Assembly (NCBI GenBank): GCA_964504335.1
Contig: CAZDET010000014.1
Span: 1 to 64,000, forward strand
Reading direction: 5' to 3'
DNA: 64,000 nucleotides
DNA from: CAZDET01 sp964504335
GTDB taxonomy: Bacteria > Bacteroidota > Bacteroidia > Chitinophagales > Saprospiraceae
A model generated the notes under the pieces. That model was given only the letters and a program-made list of their open reading frames with translations, searched no databases and was not told the DNA's origin. Below are positions 16,604 to 24,741 of this stretch, piece by piece. How positions within the stretch are numbered: position 1 is the first letter of the stretch; each line of letters opens with the position of its first letter. Position numbers and translations under genes: made by a program.

Positions 16604-18535
16604 TCAGCACTCCTCCTGATTTTCCAGTCGGTCGAGCAGGCGCCCGGAGATGCGCAAGAAGTCCATCTCCGTGATGATGCCGATGAGTTCGTCGCCCTTC
16701 ACCACCGGTAGGCATCCAATCCGGCCGTTGCGCATGATTTGCATGGCTTCGGAGATGGTGGCCGATGGGGAAATCGTCACGGGCTCTGAAATCATGATAT
16801 CGCGTACCAGCTCGTTTTTCTGGCCGTTTAAGTGACTTTGCTGAGAGAAGTGCCGCAGCAACTTTCTATTCGTAATTAAGCCGCAAAATTTCCCCGCTTG
16901 GTCTTCCACCGGCAAGTACCGCAACTTGCGCCAAACCATGATACCCGACACGAGGCCGAGGAGATCGTCGGGCTGGACGGTGAACAGGTCGGTTTCCATA
17001 AATTCCTCCACTTTCAGCCCGCCGGGGCGGTATACCTCTAGTTCTTCGGGGTCGGGAATGGACCAGGTGTGCACCGGCTCATCGGTGGCCTGGTGTTTGG
17101 CCAGACAAGCCGTAAGTACCGACAGGGATTCGTCGTGGTTTACCTGCTTGGTGAGGCTGGTGTAGGCTTTCAGCATCCAGCGCGCTCCGGTTTTGTGCAG
17201 TTTGGCGCGTTGCTCGATCACTCCGAGGTAGCGGGAAATATCGTCCTTATCGATACCTTGATCCATCAACCCTTCCCAGGCGATGGGGAGCAATTGGTCG
17301 AGAATGAGATCGCGAGCGGCGATCTTGCGATCGTCCAGCCAGGAGAACTCGGTGTCTAAACCAAATTTGGCCGCCTTTGCAAAATTGTCGCGGGCATCTT
17401 CCCAGGATAATTTCTCGTGGATATTGGGATGGTGTTTGCAAAATCCAACCACACACCCCAACCAGAAGGCGGCGTTGGCTATCTGGTCAATTACAGTTGG
17501 CCCGGCCGGAAGTACGCGATTTTCGATGCGCAGATGCGGCTTCCCGTTGTCGCTGATGCCGTAGCAGGGGCGATTCCAGCGGTAGACGGTCGAATTGTGT
17601 ACTTGCAGGGCGCGCAACTTCGGAACCCGCCCCTGGCGAATCGTCTCGATGCTGTCTTCCTGGATTTCGGCACCGAGCAACACTCGGAACCGGGCGATGT
17701 CTTCGCGATAAATTTCCAGAATGGATTTCTCGAGCCAGCCGGTACCGAAATTAACACGGGGCCGACGCTCCCGCATGTGATCTTGCACCGTACGGACGTC
17801 TAGCGCTTGCTGGAAGAGTGCGATGCGACTCTCATGCCACAACCGTTTCCCGAACACGAGGGGCGAATTGGCCGCCAACGCCAGAACAGGCGAAGTGACC
17901 AACTGCGCCACGTTGTAGCGCGACACGAAGTTGTCGGGAGTCACCTGTAGGTGTACCTGATAGCTCGTATTGCAGGCCTCCAAAAGGGGCGAATCGTGCT
18001 TGATGAGAATCTCATCGATGCCCGATAACCGGAGCTGGAAGTCTTTTCCGTTGAGCTGTTCGCGCAGGCTATTAATCAGCGCTTTATAGCGGTCGCGCGG
18101 AGTGAGGTTGGCTAAGTCGAGGTCGAATTTGCGCAAGGTGGGCAAAATACCCGTCAGAATGACCTGCGCTTTAAATTCGTCGGCGTGTTGCTGGATCAGC
18201 CTTAAATACCGGCGATTCTCCTCCTCGAGCAGACTCAAGCTTTTGCCCGTGAATACTTGCGGGCTAAGATTGACCTCCAGGTTGAACAGCGCTAATTCGG
18301 TTTCGGCCCAGGGGTATTGCTCCATGCGCTCCAGTATCTGCATAGCCACCATAGCCGGCTTGTAATTGCTCTTCTTTACCAGGCACATCTCCTGTTCCGC
18401 TCCGATTCGGATGGTATCCGTTTCAAACCAATTCTCTTCGAGCATATATTCCAGGGCCTCCATATCGCGCAGTAGATGACTGATGAAGTGGCGCTTGGTA
18501 GTATCTTCAATAACATTTACCCGTTGATCACCCAT
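16604..18535 (-). CDS. GCS2-type glutamate-cysteine ligase-like enzyme fused to two CBS domains
   Basis: A 643-residue protein. Residues about 20-480 match the GCS2 (YbdK/EgtA-like) carboxylate-amine ligase family, which joins the gamma-carboxyl of glutamate to an amine using ATP. Motifs include EQEMCLV near the N-terminus and the RIENRVLPAGPT region. The C-terminal part has two CBS repeats (about 512-570 and 578-640, for example VRDIMISEPVTISPSATI), which usually bind adenine nucleotides and could tune activity to energy state. It is the last gene of a four-gene minus-strand operon. The true substrates are not known. Confidence 0.88.
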   Translation of the reverse strand: MGDQRVNVIEDTTKRHFISHLLRDMEALEYMLEENWFETDTIRIGAEQEMCLVKKSNYKPAMVAMQILERMEQYPWAETELALFNLEVNLSPQVFTGKSLSLLEEENRRYLRLIQQHADEFKAQVILTGILPTLRKFDLDLANLTPRDRYKALINSLREQLNGKDFQLRLSGIDEILIKHDSPLLEACNTSYQVHLQVTPDNFVSRYNVAQLVTSPVLALAANSPLVFGKRLWHESRIALFQQALDVRTVQDHMRERRPRVNFGTGWLEKSILEIYREDIARFRVLLGAEIQEDSIETIRQGRVPKLRALQVHNSTVYRWNRPCYGISDNGKPHLRIENRVLPAGPTVIDQIANAAFWLGCVVGFCKHHPNIHEKLSWEDARDNFAKAAKFGLDTEFSWLDDRKIAARDLILDQLLPIAWEGLMDQGIDKDDISRYLGVIEQRAKLHKTGARWMLKAYTSLTKQVNHDESLSVLTACLAKHQATDEPVHTWSIPDPEELEVYRPGGLKVEEFMETDLFTVQPDDLLGLVSGIMVWRKLRYLPVEDQAGKFCGLITNRKLLRHFSQQSHLNGQKNELVRDIMISEPVTISPSATISEAMQIMRNGRIGCLPVVKGDELIGIITEMDFLRISGRLLDRLENQEEC

Positions 18536-18600
18536 GTTGTAGTAGTTATGTTGCCTAATTGACTAGTGGAAGATAATAAATTTGGTGGTTCGGATTTTTA

Positions 18601-19581
18601 TCAAATGACTCCGAGATGCAAAATTCGTCCGCCGGTATGGTTGATCGGGCTGACGCTTTTTCCGATAACGATGCCGTCTTCAGTGGCCCGGTACTCCTGT
18701 ATGATTTGGCCAAACACGCTGCGTAGGATGGCAATGGGCTGGTCCTTTTCCACCATATCCGCCACGTTGGGCAGTACCGTCAGAATGCCGCCCTGTTCGG
18801 TGTACAGCCAGTAGGAACGCTGGCAAATCACCGGGGGGACGGTCGGGGTGTCGATGGTTCCTTCCAGAATGCCGAGGTGCACTAGTGCGTTGTGGATCCC
18901 CGTCAGGCCGGACCGGATGACGCCCTTTTGGAATTTGTTGGGATCGCCCACCTCCAGGGTGATCGCCGGAATTCCGATCGCATCGGCGGCGCCGCGTAGG
19001 GTGCCGTCGCTGGGCGGGTTATTGACTACGATCTGCGCATTTTGCAACAGCGCCAACGTCCGGGTAACCGGCTCGTCGAGGTCGGCGCGGATATAATAGG
19101 AGTTAACCCGCCCGAAGCTGGCGGTGTGCAAATCGAGCAAATACTGAAAGTGCCGGACGATTCGGTTGACAAATCGATAGGCGTACACTTCGCTTACGTT
19201 GCCATTGGGTTTCCCCGGCATGATGTGATTGAGGTCGACGTTGTCGATGTAGCGGCGTTGGTGCCGTTGGAGGGCGGGCACATTCACTACGGGGACGGCT
19301 ACAATGGTGCCGTGTAGTTCGTCGGGGTTCAGCTCTCGAAACAGCCGCTGGATAATGGGGATTCCGTTGAGTTCGTTGCCGTGCACGGCAGCTGTCAGGC
19401 CGAGCACCGGTCCGTCGTGCCGGCCGCGGGCTACCATCACGGGGGCACACACCGGAATGCCCATACCATCAGAGATGAGCCGCAACCAGTAATTAGACTT
19501 ACTTCCCTTGGGCGTATCGTCTAGGCGGAATTCGTCTACTACCGGCGTTTTTTCATCAATGTGCAGAGAGAGAGCTTCCAT
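18601..19581 (-). CDS. AstE/AspA-like zinc deacylase (M14 superfamily)
   Basis: A 326-residue member of the succinylglutamate desuccinylase/aspartoacylase family, which cuts amide bonds next to a free carboxylate. The zinc site is complete: H67 and E70 in HGNE and H152 in LDLHTA. VDLNHIMPGK corresponds to the substrate-binding DxNRxFPG motif of the family. It overlaps the ATP-grasp gene by 26 bases. The operon holds ligases for amide formation, so this enzyme may trim or recycle the product. Its exact substrate is not predictable. Confidence 0.88.
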   Translation of the reverse strand: MEALSLHIDEKTPVVDEFRLDDTPKGSKSNYWLRLISDGMGIPVCAPVMVARGRHDGPVLGLTAAVHGNELNGIPIIQRLFRELNPDELHGTIVAVPVVNVPALQRHQRRYIDNVDLNHIMPGKPNGNVSEVYAYRFVNRIVRHFQYLLDLHTASFGRVNSYYIRADLDEPVTRTLALLQNAQIVVNNPPSDGTLRGAADAIGIPAITLEVGDPNKFQKGVIRSGLTGIHNALVHLGILEGTIDTPTVPPVICQRSYWLYTEQGGILTVLPNVADMVEKDQPIAILRSVFGQIIQEYRATEDGIVIGKSVSPINHTGGRILHLGVI

Positions 19582-20575
19582 ATATTTTTTGATTGACGTA
19601 ATTCCATACCTGATCGGCCGCCCGCTCTACGAGCGGCTGCTGGTGCAGCTCGGCCAGCGGGACGATCCCGCCGATGCTAGTGGTATTAATTTCAGACAGC
19701 CGCCTCTTTCCATCCTTGCCCATCAGGGTATCGAACCCAAACAACACGATGCCTTCCCGGGAAAGTTGCCCGATCAGCTGCCGGGCTATATCGTGTTCTT
19801 CGGGGCTGACTTCCGCGGCCACGGCCTGTCCACCTTGCGCGGTATTGCAAAGCCAGGAGTCGGGTGGCGGAAGGCGCAGCACGGCTCCAAGCACCTCATT
19901 GCCCGCTACGATGATGCGTTTATCGCCCTCGGCTACTCGTTGTTGGAATTCCATGCCGAGATAGTGGATGTCATCGTCGTCGAGTTGCTCGAAAAATTGC
20001 GCTAACGGAAGTTCCTGATTTCCACGCCAGGCTCGGTTACCCTCCAGGCGAATCATGCCTTTGCCGCCGTAATCATTCAGGGGCTTTAGTACGATCGGGT
20101 GCTGCGCCAGGAAATCGCGGATGTCGGCCTTGGATCGCAGCAGGCGAATGGGGGGGCATAGTGCGGCCACTTCGATCAGGTACGCTTTCGACCCGGTTTT
20201 GAGCATGCCACTTGGGCGGTTGATGCATTTGTGCTCGTCGACGCGCGTCTGCAAATATGCCCAGAAATTGGGAGATACAGGTGGTGGGAGCCGGAGGAGT
20301 ATACTATCGTATGCCCTGATGGGCAACGGATGAAGGGGTAGTTGAAACGGGCCACCCGAAGTGCTGAAAGCAAAGGAGGGGTCAATTCGGCTACCGTATA
20401 ATGGAGCATCGGGCCGACCGTCGAAAAAGGCCGCATTTTCCGGATTTCCCTTGCTGGCAATGTCGATGTAGCGGCACATGGGATGAGCCCGCAATTCCCG
20501 TACGAGTCCGTAGAGAGAATTGCTCGCGGAGTGGGTTCGGTGATCCGTCAGGACTAACATCGTGTAGGCTCGCAT
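19556..20575 (-). CDS. Glutathione synthetase-like ATP-grasp ligase
   Basis: A 339-residue ATP-grasp enzyme closest to GshB by eye. The lysine and glycine-rich loop are VLKPLNDYGGKG (162-173, K164), and the metal site reads LSEINTTSIGG (E295, N297), very like the EIN-TSP of glutathione synthetase. GshB is normally about 315 residues. With the GCS2 enzyme it could form a gamma-glutamyl tripeptide such as glutathione or a relative. It lies 17 bases downstream of the permuted ATP-grasp gene. ATG 20560 is an alternative start. Confidence 0.87.
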   Translation of the reverse strand: MRAYTMLVLTDHRTHSASNSLYGLVRELRAHPMCRYIDIASKGNPENAAFFDGRPDAPLYGSRIDPSFAFSTSGGPFQLPLHPLPIRAYDSILLRLPPPVSPNFWAYLQTRVDEHKCINRPSGMLKTGSKAYLIEVAALCPPIRLLRSKADIRDFLAQHPIVLKPLNDYGGKGMIRLEGNRAWRGNQELPLAQFFEQLDDDDIHYLGMEFQQRVAEGDKRIIVAGNEVLGAVLRLPPPDSWLCNTAQGGQAVAAEVSPEEHDIARQLIGQLSREGIVLFGFDTLMGKDGKRRLSEINTTSIGGIVPLAELHQQPLVERAADQVWNYVNQKIYGSSLSAH

Positions 20576-20592
20576 AGGTCTCTGTTAGCTTT

Positions 20593-22050
20593 TCAATCTC
20601 TTCGAATCTCCTGCAGCAGGGCCTGGTCGTTGTTCAGCGATCGAAACAGCCGCATTCGAAAGCGGCCTTGCTTATTTGTAAGGGTTTTAGCCATGTTGTC
20701 GATTGCGATCGTCGACAACACGGTTTGAATGTAGGCTTCGATCAAATCGTCCAGGCCCAGGCCTAGCCGGTTGAAATCTCGCCGGTCCATCAGTAAGAGT
20801 CGATTTGTATCGCTGTCCCATCCACCTCCTTCCAATTTGATGGAGAGGTTGGTACCGAGCATCGACCAGGAGTCGTTGCCTTCCGTCAGGTAGTCTTCGA
20901 GCGGGCTTTGCGCGCGTCGGGCATAGACGCAAAGGGGCCGGATTCCATCCTTCGTGGAGCTGATCATCATGCGGATGTCGGCAACGAAGGTTTCTCCCCG
21001 GGTATTGGGGATGGTGCCGACGTGGTAGAGCCGTCCTTTGGCCGTCGTGGAGCTCCACTGATAATTGCCGATCAGGCTTTGTACAATGAAACGGTCGTAG
21101 GGGAACTCCATATCCATGAACGCATCGAGTTCTTCCTTGGTCACGATAGTGAAGACCCCCTGACCGGCGTTGCTATAGGGTACCTTCACCACGGCCTGCC
21201 CTCCGAGATGACCTACCCAGAGGGGGATTTCGTTCTTGCCGATGTCCCAGATCGTTTCGGGCGTATTGATGCGTAAACCGCTTTCGGCAACTTCGGAATT
21301 GAATAAGTCGTAGGCCTTGGCGGCTACCATTTTGTTGCGTCCGCCCGCCAGGCAGGCAATGGTGGGGTTGATGATTTTCGTCTTGGTATGCAGGGGCTGA
21401 CGACTCCAGGGGCGCTGTGTGAGATAGCGAAAGGCCGCCCGGATAGGCACCCATTCCTGGGCTCCCGTGCGCACTTCCATAATCCCATCGATGAAGCGGA
21501 CGGCGGGATCGACATCGTGCTGGTGAAAGGTAACCAGATAAACGGGTTCCTTCATCAGATCGGCCATTGCCGCGGCGTATCCTGACGCCTCCATCGGATT
21601 CTTATCGTACACGACCGCAAGGGCACCTTTGACCGTTTGGCGGCCACGCTGCAAATAGGGCAGGAATGTGCGTTCCAGCAGTAGCCGATAGCCCCCCTGG
21701 TCATCGTGATCGTTGAGGAGCGGCATCGACTTCTGCCCCGAAGGACACGAATTGTTTTCAATGACCACCATCTGGCGCTTGGCACCGGCAGAAGTGACGT
21801 TCAGCAAGTCGGCCCCAGCCCAGAGGAAATACCGGCAGGTACTATTCAGAATATCCCGGAGACGATTGGCATTCACCGTGGGGTGGAGGTGGCAGTAGCG
21901 CGCCACGATGCGATCCTGCGACAGATTGAGGAAAAAATGGACCATCGGATGAATGGTGGCATTCAGCGCTTTGGGGTAGTAGTGCCTGTTTGCTTCGAAT
22001 GAACCCGGAGGAACAACCTCAGCAACGGTCAAGGGCAGGGTGGTACTCAT
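20593..22050 (-). CDS. Circularly permuted ATP-grasp protein
   Basis: A 485-residue protein and the first gene of the minus-strand ligase operon. It shows ATP-grasp elements in swapped order. The acidic metal motif VIENNSCPSG (E98, N100) comes before the nucleotide loop VVKVPYSNAGQG (K289, G296, G298), whereas a normal ATP-grasp has the loop first. R360 in VADIRMM may be the usual active-site arginine. Permuted ATP-grasp families are known from peptide-ligase operons. No closer assignment can be made from sequence alone. Confidence 0.72.
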   Translation of the reverse strand: MSTTLPLTVAEVVPPGSFEANRHYYPKALNATIHPMVHFFLNLSQDRIVARYCHLHPTVNANRLRDILNSTCRYFLWAGADLLNVTSAGAKRQMVVIENNSCPSGQKSMPLLNDHDDQGGYRLLLERTFLPYLQRGRQTVKGALAVVYDKNPMEASGYAAAMADLMKEPVYLVTFHQHDVDPAVRFIDGIMEVRTGAQEWVPIRAAFRYLTQRPWSRQPLHTKTKIINPTIACLAGGRNKMVAAKAYDLFNSEVAESGLRINTPETIWDIGKNEIPLWVGHLGGQAVVKVPYSNAGQGVFTIVTKEELDAFMDMEFPYDRFIVQSLIGNYQWSSTTAKGRLYHVGTIPNTRGETFVADIRMMISSTKDGIRPLCVYARRAQSPLEDYLTEGNDSWSMLGTNLSIKLEGGGWDSDTNRLLLMDRRDFNRLGLGLDDLIEAYIQTVLSTIAIDNMAKTLTNKQGRFRMRLFRSLNNDQALLQEIRRD

Positions 22051-22163
22051 GGGGACATGGATTGATTCAGTGATTGTCCGTCATCGATATGATTAGCAAT
22101 ATCCAACATTAATTCTGCAAAACGCGGCTCTATTTTTAGAGATCACCTCCGGGGGCTCGGGGG

Positions 22164-22171
22164 CAAATTTA
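22164..22171 (-). promoter_or_regulatory. Possible -7 element of the ligase operon
   Basis: On the minus strand the sequence reads TAAATTTG, a full match to TAnnTTTG, 114 bases upstream of the first gene of the operon. No TTG lies at the ideal distance, so the call is weak. Confidence 0.3.
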
Positions 22172-22248
22172 TTTTATACCGTCTATGGCGTAATATTTCC
22201 CAATTTTATACTAGTATTATTATCTGAATAGAAATAAAATACAGGTAT

Positions 22249-22860
22249 ATGGACAAAAAGAGAAATATAAACCGATACTCTGATTCCGATTTACGGGCCT
22301 TTCGGGCGTTGATCGATCAAAAAATTGAGGCTACCCGGGGTCAGCTTGAGCAACTCCAGTCTCAGCTCGATGAAATAAGTGCCTCCAACGCCGACGACCA
22401 CGGCGGGGATTGGGTCGAAGACAGCAATCGCAACGCCGAAATGGAACTCCTTAACCAAATGACCAATCGCCAACGAAAGTATCTGCAGGATCTGCTGCAG
22501 GCCCTGCGTCGGATCGAGAATAAATCCTACGGCATCTGCAGCATCACCGGCGAACTGATTGACCGCCGCCGCCTGATGGCCGTACCAACGACCACCAAGA
22601 GCCTGGCCGCAAAATCGGCTCTCTACAAGCAGGCTACCAACAAGCGCGCTATTCGCCTGACCGATCAGCCGTACGTACAGAAAAAAACGTCCACCACGCC
22701 CAAGCGCCGCAAAATTATTAGTCGAATCGTCTCCAAAGCGAATTCTAACAAAGACGCAGTGCAACCGGAAAAAGAGATAGTGGACTTATCAATCGATGAA
22801 GATTTCCTGTCGGGAGATGCGATCGACTTCGGCGATTTAGTAATCGAAGAGGAAGACTAG
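22249..22860 (+). CDS. DksA/TraR-like protein with eroded zinc finger
   Basis: A 203-residue protein of the DksA/TraR type, which binds the RNA polymerase secondary channel with a coiled coil and adjusts transcription in stress. A long helical pair (about 15-95) leads to YGICSITGELIDRRRLMAVP. Only one of the four zinc-finger cysteines remains. The C-terminal 70 residues form a basic then acidic tail not found in E. coli DksA. A shorter paralogue lies at 62943. Confidence 0.82.
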   Translation: MDKKRNINRYSDSDLRAFRALIDQKIEATRGQLEQLQSQLDEISASNADDHGGDWVEDSNRNAEMELLNQMTNRQRKYLQDLLQALRRIENKSYGICSITGELIDRRRLMAVPTTTKSLAAKSALYKQATNKRAIRLTDQPYVQKKTSTTPKRRKIISRIVSKANSNKDAVQPEKEIVDLSIDEDFLSGDAIDFGDLVIEEED

Positions 22861-22936
22861 GGCTAGCCAGGGAAAAACCGTATTTTACCCGGACTACCAC
22901 TTTCGTATTTCGATACTAAAAAAGAATTCAACACAT

Positions 22937-24607
22937 ATGAACGATCAGCGTCCTTGGCTGAAAAACTACCCAAGTGGTGTCCCTGCCAACATTGATGCAA
23001 TGGCCCATACCTCCGTCATCGAAATGGTGGAGTCCTTTTTCGAATCCTACAAGAACCTGCCGGCCTTTTCCTGTATGGGGAAGGAGCTTTCCTACGGCCA
23101 GATCGATCAGTACTCCAGGCAATTCGGAGCCTACCTGCACTCCCGGGGGTTGCAACCGGGCGATAAAATTGCGCTGATGATGCCCAATTTGCTGCAGTAT
23201 CCGATTGCACTGTTCGGGGCACTGCGTGCCGGCTTAGTCGTGGTCAATACGAACCCGCTATACACCCCCCGGGAAATGCGGCACCAATTCACCGATTCCG
23301 GAGCGAAGGCCATTGTCATTGCCGAAAATTTTGCGGCCAACCTCGAGCAAGTACTTGGCGATACCAACATTAGCACCATCATCCTGACCAGCATCGGAGA
23401 GATGCTGAGTTTCCCTAAGAAGATGATCGTCAACTTTGTGGTGCGGAACGTGAAGAATATGGTGCCAAAGCACAATCTGGCGAATACCGTCACCTTTTCC
23501 GATGCGCTGCGGCAGGGAAAGAAATTTCAGTTGCCCCACTTCGAATCCAGCCTCGACGACGTCATTGCGCTGCAATACACCGGTGGAACGACGGGGGTGT
23601 CGAAAGGAGCAATGTTGACCAACGGCAACCTGGTGGCCAACACGATGCAAAACCGGGCCGTGATGATGCCATTTCTCAAAGATCGCGAGGAAATTGCCAT
23701 CTGCCCCCTACCGCTCTACCACATTTTTGCGTTTACGGTGAATATTCTGGTGATGATGAGTGCCGGAGCCCTCAACGTACTCATCACCAATGCACGCGAC
23801 CTGGACTCCATCGTCAAGTCGATGCAGGACTATCGAATTACCGTTATGACTGGGGTGAATACCCTTTTCAATGCCTTGTTGAACAACGAAAAATTCAAGA
23901 AACTCGACCTCAGTAGCCTACAGGTTTCCATTGCCGGGGGCATGGCCTTGCAGCGTTCCGTAGCCGAGCGTTGGGAACAAGTAACCGGATGCCCACTGTG
24001 TGAGGGCTACGGCATGACGGAAACCAGCCCCGTGGTTTCGGTGAATCCGATCGATGGCTCCGGCCGAATAGGGACGATCGGGCTGCCTTTACCCTCTACC
24101 GACGTGCGCATCTACGACGACCAGCGCGGCGTACTGGGCTTCGACGAAGTGGGAGAGCTGCAGGTAAAGGGGCCACAGGTGATGAAGGGCTACTTCAACC
24201 GCCCCGCCGAAACGGATCGCGTACTAAACGACGGTTGGATGTCTACCGGCGATATGGCCAAACTTTTCGAAGACGGCTACCTGGAAATTGTTGACCGCAA
24301 AAAAGACATGATTCTCGTATCCGGCTTCAACGTATATCCAAACGAGGTCGAGGAGGTGATTGCCGCCCACCCGAAAGTGTTGGAAGTAGCGGCCATCGGC
24401 GTACCCCACGAGAAATCCGGTGAGGTCGTCAAGATCGTCGTCGTCAAAAAGGATAAATCGTTAAAAGAAAAAGAACTGCTCGAATACTGCCGCGAGAACC
24501 TCACGGGCTATAAAGTGCCCAAGGTCGTCGAATTCCGCCAGGAACTGCCGAAGACCAACGTCGGGAAAATCCTGCGGCGCGAGCTGCGCGAAGCGGCGAG
24601 TGAGTAG
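22937..24607 (+). CDS. fadD: Long-chain acyl-CoA ligase
   Basis: A 556-residue adenylate-forming enzyme that activates fatty acids to acyl-CoA. The AMP-binding P-loop YTGGTTGVSKGAM lies near residue 214. GYGMTETSP and the hinge region DRKKDMILVSGFNVYPNEVE are typical of the FadD group, and the catalytic lysine is near the C-terminus in LPKTNVGKILRREL. The length fits. It stands alone, with a repeat-filled gap after it. Confidence 0.93.
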   Translation: MNDQRPWLKNYPSGVPANIDAMAHTSVIEMVESFFESYKNLPAFSCMGKELSYGQIDQYSRQFGAYLHSRGLQPGDKIALMMPNLLQYPIALFGALRAGLVVVNTNPLYTPREMRHQFTDSGAKAIVIAENFAANLEQVLGDTNISTIILTSIGEMLSFPKKMIVNFVVRNVKNMVPKHNLANTVTFSDALRQGKKFQLPHFESSLDDVIALQYTGGTTGVSKGAMLTNGNLVANTMQNRAVMMPFLKDREEIAICPLPLYHIFAFTVNILVMMSAGALNVLITNARDLDSIVKSMQDYRITVMTGVNTLFNALLNNEKFKKLDLSSLQVSIAGGMALQRSVAERWEQVTGCPLCEGYGMTETSPVVSVNPIDGSGRIGTIGLPLPSTDVRIYDDQRGVLGFDEVGELQVKGPQVMKGYFNRPAETDRVLNDGWMSTGDMAKLFEDGYLEIVDRKKDMILVSGFNVYPNEVEEVIAAHPKVLEVAAIGVPHEKSGEVVKIVVVKKDKSLKEKELLEYCRENLTGYKVPKVVEFRQELPKTNVGKILRRELREAASE

Positions 24608-24610
24608 GCT

Positions 24611-24733
24611 GGTAGACCTTTAGATATTTAGGCCTTTCGGGGATAGACTTTTGTCGCTTGAGATCGTTACAATGGAGACGGTAGCTGCCCAAAGGTCTAA
24701 CGATCCGAGGGTCTAACGATCTAAAGGTCTAAT
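24611..24733 (+). repeat. Pair of inverted octamer arrays after fadD
   Basis: The right array has five 8-base units in phase: GGTCTAAC (24694), GATCCGAG, GGTCTAAC, GATCTAAA and GGTCTAAT. The left part (GGTAGACC at 24611, then TTTAGATA and TTTAGGCC) is the reverse complement type. TAGACCTTTAGAT (24613-24625) pairs perfectly with ATCTAAAGGTCTA (24719-24731). The arrangement resembles that at 9346-9445. Confidence 0.8.
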
Positions 24734-24741
24734 CAGAGCTC

